This document shows, one piece after another, positions 8,536 through 16,626 of a stretch of 64,000 nt of DNA. Position numbers and translations under genes: made by a program. Origin of the DNA: Vulcanisaeta moutnovskia 768-28 (GTDB lineage: Archaea > Thermoproteota > Thermoprotei > Thermoproteales > Thermocladiaceae); NCBI RefSeq assembly GCF_000190315.1, contig NC_015151.1, forward strand, positions 2,024,509 through 2,088,508. The letters are read 5' to 3'. The notes beneath the pieces were generated by a model that saw only the letters and a program-made list of their open reading frames with translations, made no database searches and was not told the DNA's origin. Within the stretch, counting starts at the first letter, position 1. Each line of letters begins with the position of its first letter.

Positions 8536-8623
8536 GATGCCTAAACTAACACAACCTGCTTATAAACCCAACGAAGCAATGCCCAAGTTAAGTATTTTAA
8601 ACCTTGAATAGGTTCTTCGTTAA

Positions 8624-8672
8624 GTGATGAGTGACATGCCATGTGACTGGTGATCGATCCTGGGGTACCTGA
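8624..8672 (+). ncRNA. Candidate C/D box sRNA 2
   Basis: The boxes are: C box GTGATGA (8624-8630), 12-nt guide GTGACATGCCAT, D'-like GTGA (8643-8646), 3-nt spacer, C'-like GTGATCG (8650-8656), 12-nt guide ATCCTGGGGTAC, and D box CTGA (8669-8672). The outer boxes are perfect and both guides have the canonical 12-nt length. D' and C' are off consensus by one and two bases. A TATA-like AGTATTTTAAA (8591-8601) is centred about 26 nt upstream of the C box. From memory of rRNA, the second guide can pair, with G-U pairs, to the conserved CUACCCCGGGG near the 23S peptidyl-transferase centre. Confidence 0.6.
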
Positions 8673-8725
8673 CCATACCTGCACTAAGGAATAAGGTTAA
8701 TAGAGTCTAATTACATGCGGCATCC

Positions 8726-9565
8726 GTGGAGTATAGAGTATTTGGTAAGACCGGCATTAAGGTATCCATAATGGGCATGGGTACTTACTACGACCCAGGC
8801 TGGATAATACTATCAAGGCTCGGGATAAGGCCTGGCTACGAGAGGAAGCTCAAGGCCCTTAGGGTTGGTCTGGATGGTGGAATTAACTTTATAGATACGG
8901 CGGAGATTTACGGCTCGGAACCATTGGTTGGCGAGACTATCAAGGACTTCAACAGGGAGGATTTGTTCATAGCCACTAAGGTCTGGCCAACGCACTTGAA
9001 GTACGACGTCGTTATAAAGGCTGCGAAGAGGAGCCTTGAAAGGCTCGGTGTTAAGTACGTAGACCTATACCAAATACACTTCCCGAATAGGAGGATTCCA
9101 ATCACGGAGACCATGAGGGCCATGGAGTACCTAGTCGATACCGGATTAATAAGGTTCATTGGACTAAGCAACTTCAATCTCAACCAAATAATCGAGGCGC
9201 AGGGCGCCCTTAAGAAGTATGAAATAGCCTCCATACAAATGCCCTATAGCCTAATGGATAGGGCTATCGAGAAGGATATAATACCCTACGCCAGGAAAAA
9301 CGGAATGGCCGTAATAGCCTACTACCCACTTGACCATGGCAAACTCATTAGGAGCATTCCAAGGGATATCATTGATCTGGTTAGTAAGAATCATGGACCA
9401 AAGACACCTGCCCAGATAGCCCTTAACTGGATAATCACTAAGCACGAACATGTATTCCCAATACCCAGGGCCTCAAATCCTGATCACGTAAGGGAGAACC
9501 TTGGTGCCGTGGGCTGGAGATTGAGTCAGGAGGAGATTGAGAAACTGGAGAACATTAATTTATAA
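8726..9565 (+). CDS. Aldo/keto reductase
   Basis: This 279-residue TIM-barrel oxidoreductase would use NAD(P)H to reduce aldehydes or ketones. The catalytic set is present: Asp and Tyr in FIDTAEIYG at about residues 50-58, Lys in IATKVWP, and His in LYQIHFPN. The cofactor-binding tail IPRASNPDHVRENLGA is also clear. Start is GTG at 8726 just before YRVFGKTGIKVS, the usual first strand of the family. It lies upstream of the sulfur-relay genes on the same strand, but a gap of 92 nt separates them. The natural substrate is unknown. Confidence 0.93.
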   Translation: MEYRVFGKTGIKVSIMGMGTYYDPGWIILSRLGIRPGYERKLKALRVGLDGGINFIDTAEIYGSEPLVGETIKDFNREDLFIATKVWPTHLKYDVVIKAAKRSLERLGVKYVDLYQIHFPNRRIPITETMRAMEYLVDTGLIRFIGLSNFNLNQIIEAQGALKKYEIASIQMPYSLMDRAIEKDIIPYARKNGMAVIAYYPLDHGKLIRSIPRDIIDLVSKNHGPKTPAQIALNWIITKHEHVFPIPRASNPDHVRENLGAVGWRLSQEEIEKLENINL

Positions 9566-9599
9566 TAAATTTTGAGGAGATAAGGACCACGTAATCCAC

Positions 9600-9749
9600 G
9601 TGAGTCTCATAGATAGGAGAAAGTTCATAAAGCTATTATTAGCGGCAGGTTTTAATAATGAAGTTGCTTATTCTAATCACTGGCTCAACGTTGGATCGAT
9701 TATTAACATTAGGCACAATAACCCTTGGCGCAGTGAGCATGGGGCATGA
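9600..9749 (+). pseudogene. Possible remnant of a Tat-exported protein (twin-arginine signal only)
   Basis: From a GTG at 9600 the frame reads SLIDRRKFIKLLLAAG, a good twin-arginine signal (RRKFIK followed by a hydrophobic segment). It then runs 49 codons in another frame across the start of the DsrE gene to a TGA at 9747. No mature protein follows. It may be the broken end of a lost exported enzyme next to sulfur genes, or a chance match. A purine-rich GAGGAGATAAGG lies about 20 nt upstream. Confidence 0.28.
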
Positions 9750-10092
9750 GGTTGCCATTTATGCCACCCAATCAGCATCCTTTGTCTTCCTTAAGGATTA
9801 CGCAGATAAGATTGGTAACTACGCGGGTAATTCCTCGCTGGGTATGTTAATTAATGGTGTCATTAATGGTTATAACAATGCCGTAATTAACGGTAAATTT
9901 TTCAAGTGGCATGAGATGATTAGGCAGGCCAGAGAGATCGGTAATGTGAAGGTCTATGTCTGTACCCAGCCCTTTGAGTTGGCAGGTATTAAGGTTAATT
10001 TAGGTGGTTTTCTTGACATTGTTGATGAACTGGTTATGATTGGTAAATACATTGAATTGCTTGAGTGGTGTGATAAGTCGGTCTCGCTTTGA
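9658..10092 (+). CDS. DsrE-family sulfur-carrier-like protein
   Basis: The 144-residue DsrE-fold protein begins KLLILITGSTLDRLLTLGTI. Further in is a central helix-rich part and a Cys in VKVYVCTQPFELAG, close to residue 103, matching the reactive Cys position of DsrE-type proteins that hold persulfide. It resembles the DsrE3/peroxiredoxin-like group that accompanies TusA in archaea and sulfur bacteria. It is followed by a TusA, a SelD-like synthetase and another TusA on the same strand, so a role in passing sulfur between carriers is likely. A second Cys near the C-terminus (LLEWCDK) could form a disulfide. Confidence 0.85.
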   Translation: MKLLILITGSTLDRLLTLGTITLGAVSMGHEVAIYATQSASFVFLKDYADKIGNYAGNSSLGMLINGVINGYNNAVINGKFFKWHEMIRQAREIGNVKVYVCTQPFELAGIKVNLGGFLDIVDELVMIGKYIELLEWCDKSVSL

Positions 10093-10158
10093 ATTTAAAT
10101 AAATTTATTTAAATTTAAATGAATGTTAAACTGTGCAAAAACAGCACTGATTTAAGGC

Positions 10159-10166
10159 TATATAAA
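10159..10166 (+). promoter_or_regulatory. TATA box of the TusA / SelD-like operon
   Basis: TATATAAA at this place lies 31-38 nt before the ATG at 10197 and inside a longer in-frame extension from 10119. It therefore argues for the shorter TusA start. Confidence 0.5.
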
Positions 10167-10196
10167 GCGTTACGTTGGTATAATGCCGTGAAATTC

Positions 10197-10433
10197 ATGA
10201 AAGTAAGTAATGATAGGTACATGTTAGATGCCAGGGGTTATGCCTGTCCATACCCACAGGTCTTTACGTTGAAGGTTATTAAGGAGTTGAAAGAGAACTC
10301 GATAATAGAGGTTCTCGTTGATAACCCAGCGAGTTGTGATAACGTTCCGGCGGCTGTTAGGAAGCTTGGTCACGAGGTTCTTGAGGTTAACCAGGAGGGT
10401 AATTACTGGAGGATTGTGGTTAGGAAACGGTGA
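10197..10433 (+). CDS. tusA: TusA/SirA-family sulfur carrier, copy 1
   Basis: This 78-residue protein carries the TusA signature LDARGYACPYPQ at about residues 10-21, with the persulfide-carrying Cys in ACPYP. The rest is the compact beta-alpha-beta fold with DNPASCDNVPAAV and RKLGHEV. A longer frame from 10119 adds 26 unrelated residues. I prefer 10197 because the length then equals the usual 75-80 and because a TATA box lies inside the extension. TusA proteins receive sulfur from a sulfurtransferase and pass it on. The stop overlaps the GTG of the SelD-like gene, so the two are translationally coupled. Confidence 0.9.
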   Translation: MKVSNDRYMLDARGYACPYPQVFTLKVIKELKENSIIEVLVDNPASCDNVPAAVRKLGHEVLEVNQEGNYWRIVVRKR

Positions 10434-12175
10434 TTAAGATGAGGGAGGATAGAATAAGTGTGTTTAGGGAAAGGTTGGATAAATACCTGAATCTTGGAAT
10501 TAACTTGCTATCCCTTGCCATTGGTTGTTCAGTTAAGGTTGACCTATACGATACGTTGTACCCAGCCCTCTCACTTGTTAACAATGAGATAGCTAAGTTG
10601 AACATAGAGATACAACCAAGGGAGGATGTAGCCGTGCTAAGGAGTAATGGTGATTACTCATTGGTCAGGAGGATATACGATATAAGTGGTAATGGTGTGA
10701 ATAAGGATGAATTAATTAGTATTAATCCATCAGTGGCATTATTGCTATTGCAGGTTCACCAATCACGTGCGTCATCACCGAAGGAATTTGCAAGTTCAAT
10801 AATAAGCCTATATAGGAGGTTAGGGAGTTCGCCGGTTCGGGTTAGGATTGGTAAGGGCCACTCAATAGTCTCGACTAAGGAGAAGGCTGAGTTTGCCCTT
10901 ATCGACTTCATAGGTACGAAGAGCGGTAATGAGTACTTATTGGCTAATAATGATACAATACAGATAATTGACCCGACAGAAGACCCAGGTAGTTATAGAC
11001 AGGTGGCTACCGCAGTGAGCAATGCATTAAATGATTTATTCATAAAGGGTGTATATAGGGATATAACGATATACCCAGTCTACGATGCACCAATTGAGGA
11101 TTTAAGGGAGAAGTTAACGAGGAGCTTTAAGGAATTTAGTAGTAAGTGGGACTTTCAATTAAATGCTAATGTTATACAACCAAGGGTTAACTATCTATTG
11201 ATGGGCGCAACCGTGGTTGGTACATTAGATAAGGAACCACCAATGTTTTATGATAATATTAAGGCCGGTTTTAAGATACTCGTCACTAGGTCATTTGGCG
11301 AGCTTTCCATAATATCTACGTATTTAACGACTCACGTTGATGAATCAATAATAGATGAGCTTGAACGTAATGTTATGAGTATTGAGGATCTTGAGAAATT
11401 GAAGACTAAAATAATGGACTCTCTCTCAAGACCTAACATCGAAATAGCCAGAGTGATAAGTAAGTACTTACCTGAAATAGGCGAGGCGTTTAGAGAGGAC
11501 GAGCATATAGCGGCCACGGTAGACGTATCGGGACCCGGCATATTCGTATTTAAGGAATTAGCTGAGCAGGCTAATGTAGATGTTGCTCTGTACAACATAC
11601 CATTAATATCACCTGAAATTGCGAAATTCGCTGCTGAACACTACATAATCACCGATGCCACGGCGGGTACTAATGGAGCTATAGCAATCGTGGCTAGTAA
11701 GGACGTTATTGATTCGTTGATTAGGAATTTGAGGGGCATTGAGGATGTGCAACCCATGGTAATTGGCGAGGTCATGGGCAGGGGGTCTGGCAAGCTATTC
11801 GTGCCAGATTACATAACAAGGTATATAACGAGTAAATCATTATTAATGAAGCTCACTATGAACATCGACGTATTAAGAAGCCTAAGGAGGCAACAAGTCA
11901 GGTGCGAGAAGGTAAGGGTTGAGGCGAGGGTCCTTGGCAATGTGCAGGGTGTTGGATTTAGACCAACACTACGTAGGCAAGCTCTATCCCTTGGATTAAC
12001 CGGGTATGTGAGGAACCTTCTAGACGGCTCGGTTGAAGTAGTTGCTGAGGGTTGTAAGGAGGATGTGATGGCGTTTATCGAGTGGATTAGGTCGAGTCCT
12101 GTTGGTTCAGTTCAGACTATAAATTACATGATTAAGCAATATTATGGGGAGTTCAACGAGTTCGAAATAAGGTAA
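10430..12175 (+). CDS. SelD-like (AIR synthetase superfamily) synthetase fused to acylphosphatase
   Basis: This 581-residue protein has two parts. Residues about 25-450 resemble selenophosphate synthetase. IGCSVK keeps the equivalents of the catalytic Cys (Cys33) and Lys (Lys36), REDVAVL (64-70) matches the metal-binding Asp region, and SNALNDLF (197-204) matches the NAISDIF motif. About 90 residues (75-165) are family-atypical. Residues 495-581 are an acylphosphatase domain with its catalytic Arg (Arg511, GVGFR) and Asn (Asn529, GYVRN). SelD makes selenophosphate from ATP and selenide. Crenarchaea are not known to use selenocysteine, so a thiophosphate-type product or a selenium cofactor is inference. 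It sits between two TusA genes and is coupled to the first. Confidence 0.85.
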   Translation: MIKMREDRISVFRERLDKYLNLGINLLSLAIGCSVKVDLYDTLYPALSLVNNEIAKLNIEIQPREDVAVLRSNGDYSLVRRIYDISGNGVNKDELISINPSVALLLLQVHQSRASSPKEFASSIISLYRRLGSSPVRVRIGKGHSIVSTKEKAEFALIDFIGTKSGNEYLLANNDTIQIIDPTEDPGSYRQVATAVSNALNDLFIKGVYRDITIYPVYDAPIEDLREKLTRSFKEFSSKWDFQLNANVIQPRVNYLLMGATVVGTLDKEPPMFYDNIKAGFKILVTRSFGELSIISTYLTTHVDESIIDELERNVMSIEDLEKLKTKIMDSLSRPNIEIARVISKYLPEIGEAFREDEHIAATVDVSGPGIFVFKELAEQANVDVALYNIPLISPEIAKFAAEHYIITDATAGTNGAIAIVASKDVIDSLIRNLRGIEDVQPMVIGEVMGRGSGKLFVPDYITRYITSKSLLMKLTMNIDVLRSLRRQQVRCEKVRVEARVLGNVQGVGFRPTLRRQALSLGLTGYVRNLLDGSVEVVAEGCKEDVMAFIEWIRSSPVGSVQTINYMIKQYYGEFNEFEIR

Positions 12176-12288
12176 TTAACCTGATGATCAGTCATGCATG
12201 AACCATGCCTTATAAACTTATTGGCTCAGTTAGTAATCAGCACACGCGTAAGCATTTTTATGCATGCCATTAATTATGTGTGAATAAT

Positions 12289-12528
12289 ATGACCAGTGTT
12301 ATTGATGTTAGGGGTTTTCAATGTCCAACGCCGGTTACAATCGTCGCCAATGCGGTGGATAAGGCTGAGGCAGGATCAACACTTACGGTAATAACGGACG
12401 ACTTCATATGCTTCATGATGATACAGAGGATATTGAAGATTCTCAATGTGGAGATTAGGGAGGCCGTGCAGTTGGATGATGGTAATTATAGGATAGTCGT
12501 TATTAAGCTCCATAAAGGCACTCAATAA
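12289..12528 (+). CDS. TusA/SirA-family sulfur carrier, copy 2
   Basis: This 79-residue TusA-type protein has DVRGFQCPTPVT at about residues 5-16, including the carrier Cys in QCPTP. A second Cys lies in DDFICFMMIQR. Start was placed at ATG 12289, one step after a GTG at 12280, because MTSVIDVRG matches the family N-terminus. Unlike copy 1 it has the CPTP rather than CPYP motif, so the two copies may serve different partners. A gap of about 110 nt with a TATA-like AT-rich run separates it from the SelD-like gene, so it may have its own promoter. Confidence 0.9.
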   Translation: MTSVIDVRGFQCPTPVTIVANAVDKAEAGSTLTVITDDFICFMMIQRILKILNVEIREAVQLDDGNYRIVVIKLHKGTQ

Positions 12529-12574
12529 TCTATGATTAGCACTGATTTTAATTCCCAGTAAATACGTATATTCA

Positions 12575-13393
12575 ATGCCAACAATGGCCTTTAAGGTGCT
12601 TTATGATGGATCATTATTTAGCGGATTTACGGGTGGTACTAACTCCATTGAGTATTATCTGAGGAGGGCCATTAGGTACTTCATTAAGGACTTTGGGTTA
12701 AGTAAGGCCTCAAGGACTGATCCAGGGGTTAGTGCCGTTGGTAATGTAATTTCGATAAAATATGATGACGGCATTAGGTTGATGCCTGGTATGTTAAATT
12801 CCAGGTTGCCGAATGGGATTAGGGTGTGGGCTTGGGCTGAGGTTAGTGATGATTTTCACGCAAGGGCTGCTGTGTCTAGGACGTACGTTTATGTAATGCC
12901 CTGGCTCTACGAGGATGTTGATCTAATGAGAAGGGCGACGGAATTATTTGTGGGTGTTCATGATCTGTCTAATTTCCAGGTTAAGGAGAGGGGTGTGCCG
13001 ACCACGGTAATGATAAGTAGCGTTAATGTTGAGAGACTTGGTGATTACCTGGTTTTTACTATTGTTGGTAAGGGATTTAGGAATAAAATGATTAGGAAGA
13101 TTGTTAATGCAATTAGGATGGTTGGCATAAGCAACTTAACACTGGATGAGCTAAGGGATTTAATAGAGTTAAGGGTTAGGAGACCAATACCTCCTGCATC
13201 ACCTTATGGACTATTATTACTAAGTGTTAGTTATGGTGCTAAAGAACCAAAGTGGATCTTACATGATGATGGTGTCTCATACGCAATTAATTATCTAGTT
13301 AATAGGTGGCATAATTCATTATCGAATTCATTTGTTATTTTAAAAATTCTTCATGAATTTATGGATATAAATAAATTATTTATTCATATTTAA
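12575..13393 (+). CDS. truA: tRNA pseudouridine synthase TruA
   Basis: This 272-residue TruA-type enzyme converts uridines of the tRNA anticodon arm to pseudouridine. The catalytic Asp is in SRTDPGVSA at about residues 47-55, RLPNGIRVWAW follows with the usual spacing, and FHARAAVSRTY contains the conserved RxY. FRNKMIRKIV in the C-terminal half is another TruA motif. The last 15 residues (MDINKLFIHI) are AT-rich and poorly conserved. It follows tusA copy 2 by 46 nt; a joint role in tRNA modification with a sulfur relay is possible but not shown. Confidence 0.92.
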   Translation: MPTMAFKVLYDGSLFSGFTGGTNSIEYYLRRAIRYFIKDFGLSKASRTDPGVSAVGNVISIKYDDGIRLMPGMLNSRLPNGIRVWAWAEVSDDFHARAAVSRTYVYVMPWLYEDVDLMRRATELFVGVHDLSNFQVKERGVPTTVMISSVNVERLGDYLVFTIVGKGFRNKMIRKIVNAIRMVGISNLTLDELRDLIELRVRRPIPPASPYGLLLLSVSYGAKEPKWILHDDGVSYAINYLVNRWHNSLSNSFVILKILHEFMDINKLFIHI

Positions 13394-13450
13394 ACATAAC
13401 ATGGACCAAATGTTTAAATAATAAATAAAATAATAGTAAACGGGAGTTTT

Positions 13451-14131
13451 GTGGCATATTTCGACATTGAAATGGCCTGTAAGGAGGGTTTTGGTGAACG
13501 TAAGCTAGTCTCCATGATTCAACAACGGATTAATTCCCTATCCTGGGACCTAGATACTAACGAGCAGGATTTCCTTACGAGCTATGCTTATCAAGATCTA
13601 AGATATTATCTATTATATAAGTTCGGATTGCTTAACCTAGATAGTGAAAATGCATCCTTTGAATTATGTAAGAGGATTTTAAGGGATGAGGATTCCATTA
13701 CGAAGATTGTTGATGAATGGTTTAGTTGGTGGGTGGTTAAGTGGAGACAGAGGGTTAAGTTAGTATTCAGTGAGAGTGAGCAGGTGAATTCTGATGATAA
13801 TACGAGCTTAATGGCTAATGTTGATAGTATTCTTAAGAATATTCCGAAGAAACTAATCGAGAAGTTACGTAGAGAGATTGTGATCGAACTAATAAGGCAG
13901 AACGAGGTTTGCAGCCTTGATGTAGTTTCTGATTTTATATTAAGGACGACGCTTAATGATCTTGTTAATGAGTATGGAAAGGATGGAATTATAAAACTAA
14001 TAATTACTGATATAACGAGCATACGCCTAAGATTATTAAGAAGAATAATGGAAGTAAAGGATTCTAATCAACCGCTCGTAATTCTTAGGGTTAAGATTAA
14101 CTCATCACAACCATACCAGGGAGCACAATAA
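13451..14131 (+). CDS. Hypothetical helical protein upstream of radical SAM enzyme
   Basis: I do not recognise this 226-residue protein. It is predicted mostly helical, with two Trp-rich stretches (WDLDTNEQDF, and EWFSWWVVKWRQR near residues 90-103) and charged helices in the second half. There is no signal peptide or clear metal site. Start is GTG 13451; an AT-rich TATA region at 13418-13430 lies about 26 nt upstream. The radical SAM gene begins 5 nt after its stop, so the two are one operon and may act together, perhaps as substrate-binding partner and enzyme. Confidence 0.72.
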   Translation: MAYFDIEMACKEGFGERKLVSMIQQRINSLSWDLDTNEQDFLTSYAYQDLRYYLLYKFGLLNLDSENASFELCKRILRDEDSITKIVDEWFSWWVVKWRQRVKLVFSESEQVNSDDNTSLMANVDSILKNIPKKLIEKLRREIVIELIRQNEVCSLDVVSDFILRTTLNDLVNEYGKDGIIKLIITDITSIRLRLLRRIMEVKDSNQPLVILRVKINSSQPYQGAQ

Positions 14132-14136
14132 CAATA

Positions 14137-15687
14137 ATGACCACTTACTATAAATCATACAGGAAAGGAATGATTAAAGTAGCCATTGCATATCCATCTA
14201 GCATAAGGGTTGCGCTCCAATCATTATCAGTGCATATAATCCGGAAATTACTGAGTGAGTATCCTAATGTATATGCAGACTTCGTATTCATAGGCAATAA
14301 TGGACAATCCATAACAAAATCACTTAAGGATTTTGATGTGGTTATCTTCTCTGTGCATTATGAGCTTGATTACCCACGCATACTAAAGATGATGGAGATT
14401 AGTGGCATAAACCCATATAGCTCTCAAAGAGGTATTAATGATCCATTAATAGTAATGGGTGGTCCAACGCTAATAGCTAACCCTGAACCCATGGCGCCCT
14501 TCGCTGATATAATACTTATTGGTGATGCTGAGGTCTTAATTCCCAAGTTCATGGAGCATTACATGGAATACGGTAAGGATATTGAAGAATATGTAAATCT
14601 AACTGGTTTTTACATTCCATCACTTGGTAAGCATATTGTAAGTAAGGCGTTTGCTAAGGACTTATCATATTCCATAAAATTAATTCATGATACTGCAATT
14701 GAACTAGGCCTCAGTAATGTTAAATCAGTATTCAGTCATTCAGCAATACTTGAGGTTATGAGAGGTTGCCCGAGAGGTTGCCTATTCTGTATGGAGGGTT
14801 TCATTGGAAGACCTGTTAGGTATGCTAACATCAATTCAATTAAGAATATAGTGCTTAGAGATGCTAATAAAGATAAGAAAATAATTAACGGAGTATCACT
14901 AATGGGGCTTTCCGTAACTGATCATCCAGGCTTTAAGGACTTAATGGATTTTCTTGTGAATAACCTAGGGTTGAGCGTGTCAGTTCCTTCCCTACGTGTT
15001 GATTCTCTAGATGAAGATACGATTAAGTTAATTGTAAGGGGCGGCCAAAAAGTCCTTACTATAGCTCCTGAGTCAAGTGAGAGATTAAGGAGGGCATTAG
15101 GTAAAGGTTTCTCTGATGATGATATTGCTAGCATCGTTATAAGTGCGATGAATGCGGGTATTGATCACATGAAGCTTTACTTCATGGTTGGATTACCTGG
15201 TGAAACTAATGATGATGTGGAATCAATAATAAACTTACTACTAAGACTTAAGAGACTTGGTATTAAATATTCTCTCTCGGTTAATCCATGGATACCTAAG
15301 CCACATACCCCATTACAGTGGCTGCCAATGGCTAGTGATGATGTGATTAATAGTAGGGTTAAGGTTTTGGAGGATTTACGAACATACATTGAATTCTCAA
15401 CATATAATATACTTGATGCTAAGGTTCAGGCTTTATTATCGCTTGGGGATAGGGATGTTGGTGACCTGGTATTTGAGGCTTCATTAACAGGGCTCGATAG
15501 GGGTTCCTGGAGGAGACTACTTAGGAAATATGAGAATTTACTTAATAAGTATGTATATTCATGGAAGCCACTTAATAGTGAGTTGCCCTGGAGTCACATA
15601 AGGATTCCAGGTATTGAAGAACAGAGTCTCAAGGTATTATTACTTAGGTACCTTAAGGAAGTTAATATCAGTATTTCAATTAATTAA
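14137..15687 (+). CDS. B12-binding-type radical SAM protein
   Basis: This 516-residue protein has an N-terminal Rossmann-like domain of the cobalamin-binding type (about residues 10-190). It includes VVIFSVHYELDYPRI and VMGGPTLIANPEP, the pattern of the UPF0313/YgiQ and MiaB-like groups. Next comes the radical SAM core with RGCPRGCLFC (C-x3-C-x2-C, near residue 212), which binds a [4Fe-4S] cluster and S-adenosylmethionine. APESSERLRRALGKG and DHMKLYFMVGLPGET are typical downstream motifs. No DxHxxG-type His is visible, so cobalamin binding itself is uncertain. The substrate is unknown. It forms an operon with the preceding hypothetical gene. Confidence 0.88.
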   Translation: MTTYYKSYRKGMIKVAIAYPSSIRVALQSLSVHIIRKLLSEYPNVYADFVFIGNNGQSITKSLKDFDVVIFSVHYELDYPRILKMMEISGINPYSSQRGINDPLIVMGGPTLIANPEPMAPFADIILIGDAEVLIPKFMEHYMEYGKDIEEYVNLTGFYIPSLGKHIVSKAFAKDLSYSIKLIHDTAIELGLSNVKSVFSHSAILEVMRGCPRGCLFCMEGFIGRPVRYANINSIKNIVLRDANKDKKIINGVSLMGLSVTDHPGFKDLMDFLVNNLGLSVSVPSLRVDSLDEDTIKLIVRGGQKVLTIAPESSERLRRALGKGFSDDDIASIVISAMNAGIDHMKLYFMVGLPGETNDDVESIINLLLRLKRLGIKYSLSVNPWIPKPHTPLQWLPMASDDVINSRVKVLEDLRTYIEFSTYNILDAKVQALLSLGDRDVGDLVFEASLTGLDRGSWRRLLRKYENLLNKYVYSWKPLNSELPWSHIRIPGIEEQSLKVLLLRYLKEVNISISIN

Positions 15688-15844
15688 AATAATATTATTT
15701 AAAATTGAAATAGCTTCAAGATAAATCAAATAATAATTATAATATATAACTAGGTTTAAATAGTATATTTAATTTTAAATAATATAGTTACTTTATTTAC
15801 GTAAATCTTTTAAATTAAATCATTAGCGCCACTGTGGTGAACAT

Positions 15845-16618
15845 ATGACCTGGAATGGTGTGCACTTTAATCTGAACACAATAATACCCTGGTACGTCAT
15901 ACTCATATGGATACTGCTCTATTTCGCATTACTCGCATGGGCCTGGAGACCAAAGGAGGGTAGACCCTTCGGTAATTTCAAGACCATTGACTTCGTTTAC
16001 GTAGCATTAATAGCTGCATTACTTATCGTCTATAACTTCTTTATATCACCATTAATACCTAAGGTTGGTACAGTAACAACATACTTCTATTACCCAATCA
16101 TTGGCGAGATGTTCCTGGTAATGTTGGCGGCAGCCCTAGTTGGTAAACCTGGTTCTGCAGGATTAACAATGTTCATTTACACTCTTCTTTCTGATATTAT
16201 TCATTATGGCTTCGGCGGTGAACCATTCTGGTTCCTTTATGAGGTTACGTCGTATGCCGCAATAATTGATCTATGGTTAATATATAGGGGTAGGTATTAC
16301 ATGATGCCGTTTAGAGGCGTTTTTAAGGGTGCAATTGGTTCTAAGACGGGTGATAGTGAATCTGTAGCTAGTGAGGAGTTAGAGGAAGAGTTGAAACCTG
16401 CTAAGGCGTTGTTCATTATTGATGCCGTATTGGGTGGTATCACTATATCAATAGCATACCCGTTCTGGTGGAGAGGTTTCTGGGGACCATTCGTACTTGG
16501 AATCTCGTATACACCAAGTTTTTGGTTCATAACAACCGTAGCCAGCATAGGTGCCGGTATTGTACTTGGTCTCGTGGTTGCCCCATTCATTTACTACATT
16601 AAGAAGGTACTGACCTAG
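15845..16618 (+). CDS. ECF transporter S component (substrate-specific membrane protein)
   Basis: This 257-residue membrane protein has about six hydrophobic segments. A hydrophilic loop rich in Glu and Ser (GDSESVASEELEEELKP) lies near residues 165-185. It is followed, 8 nt on, by the fused ATPase and then EcfT, so it should be the substrate-binding subunit of an energy-coupling factor importer, normally for a vitamin or metal. Trp-rich helices (WYVILIWILLYFALLAW and WRGFWGPFVLG) do not match a vitamin family that I can name. An SD-like GTGGTGA sits just before the ATG. The 157 nt upstream are extremely AT-rich with no visible riboswitch. Confidence 0.75.
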   Translation: MTWNGVHFNLNTIIPWYVILIWILLYFALLAWAWRPKEGRPFGNFKTIDFVYVALIAALLIVYNFFISPLIPKVGTVTTYFYYPIIGEMFLVMLAAALVGKPGSAGLTMFIYTLLSDIIHYGFGGEPFWFLYEVTSYAAIIDLWLIYRGRYYMMPFRGVFKGAIGSKTGDSESVASEELEEELKPAKALFIIDAVLGGITISIAYPFWWRGFWGPFVLGISYTPSFWFITTVASIGAGIVLGLVVAPFIYYIKKVLT

Positions 16619-16626
16619 GGGGATGT

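Noticed and set aside
10119-10196. N-terminal extension of TusA copy 1
   Set aside because: A TATA box lies within it and the extra residues do not match the TusA family.
12176-12279. C/D sRNA start CTGATGA near 12182
   Set aside because: A C-box-like word is present but no D box, C' box or guide spacing follows.
15688-15844. Riboswitch before the ECF transporter
   Set aside because: The stretch is almost all A and T, with no stable stem-loop or conserved core visible.
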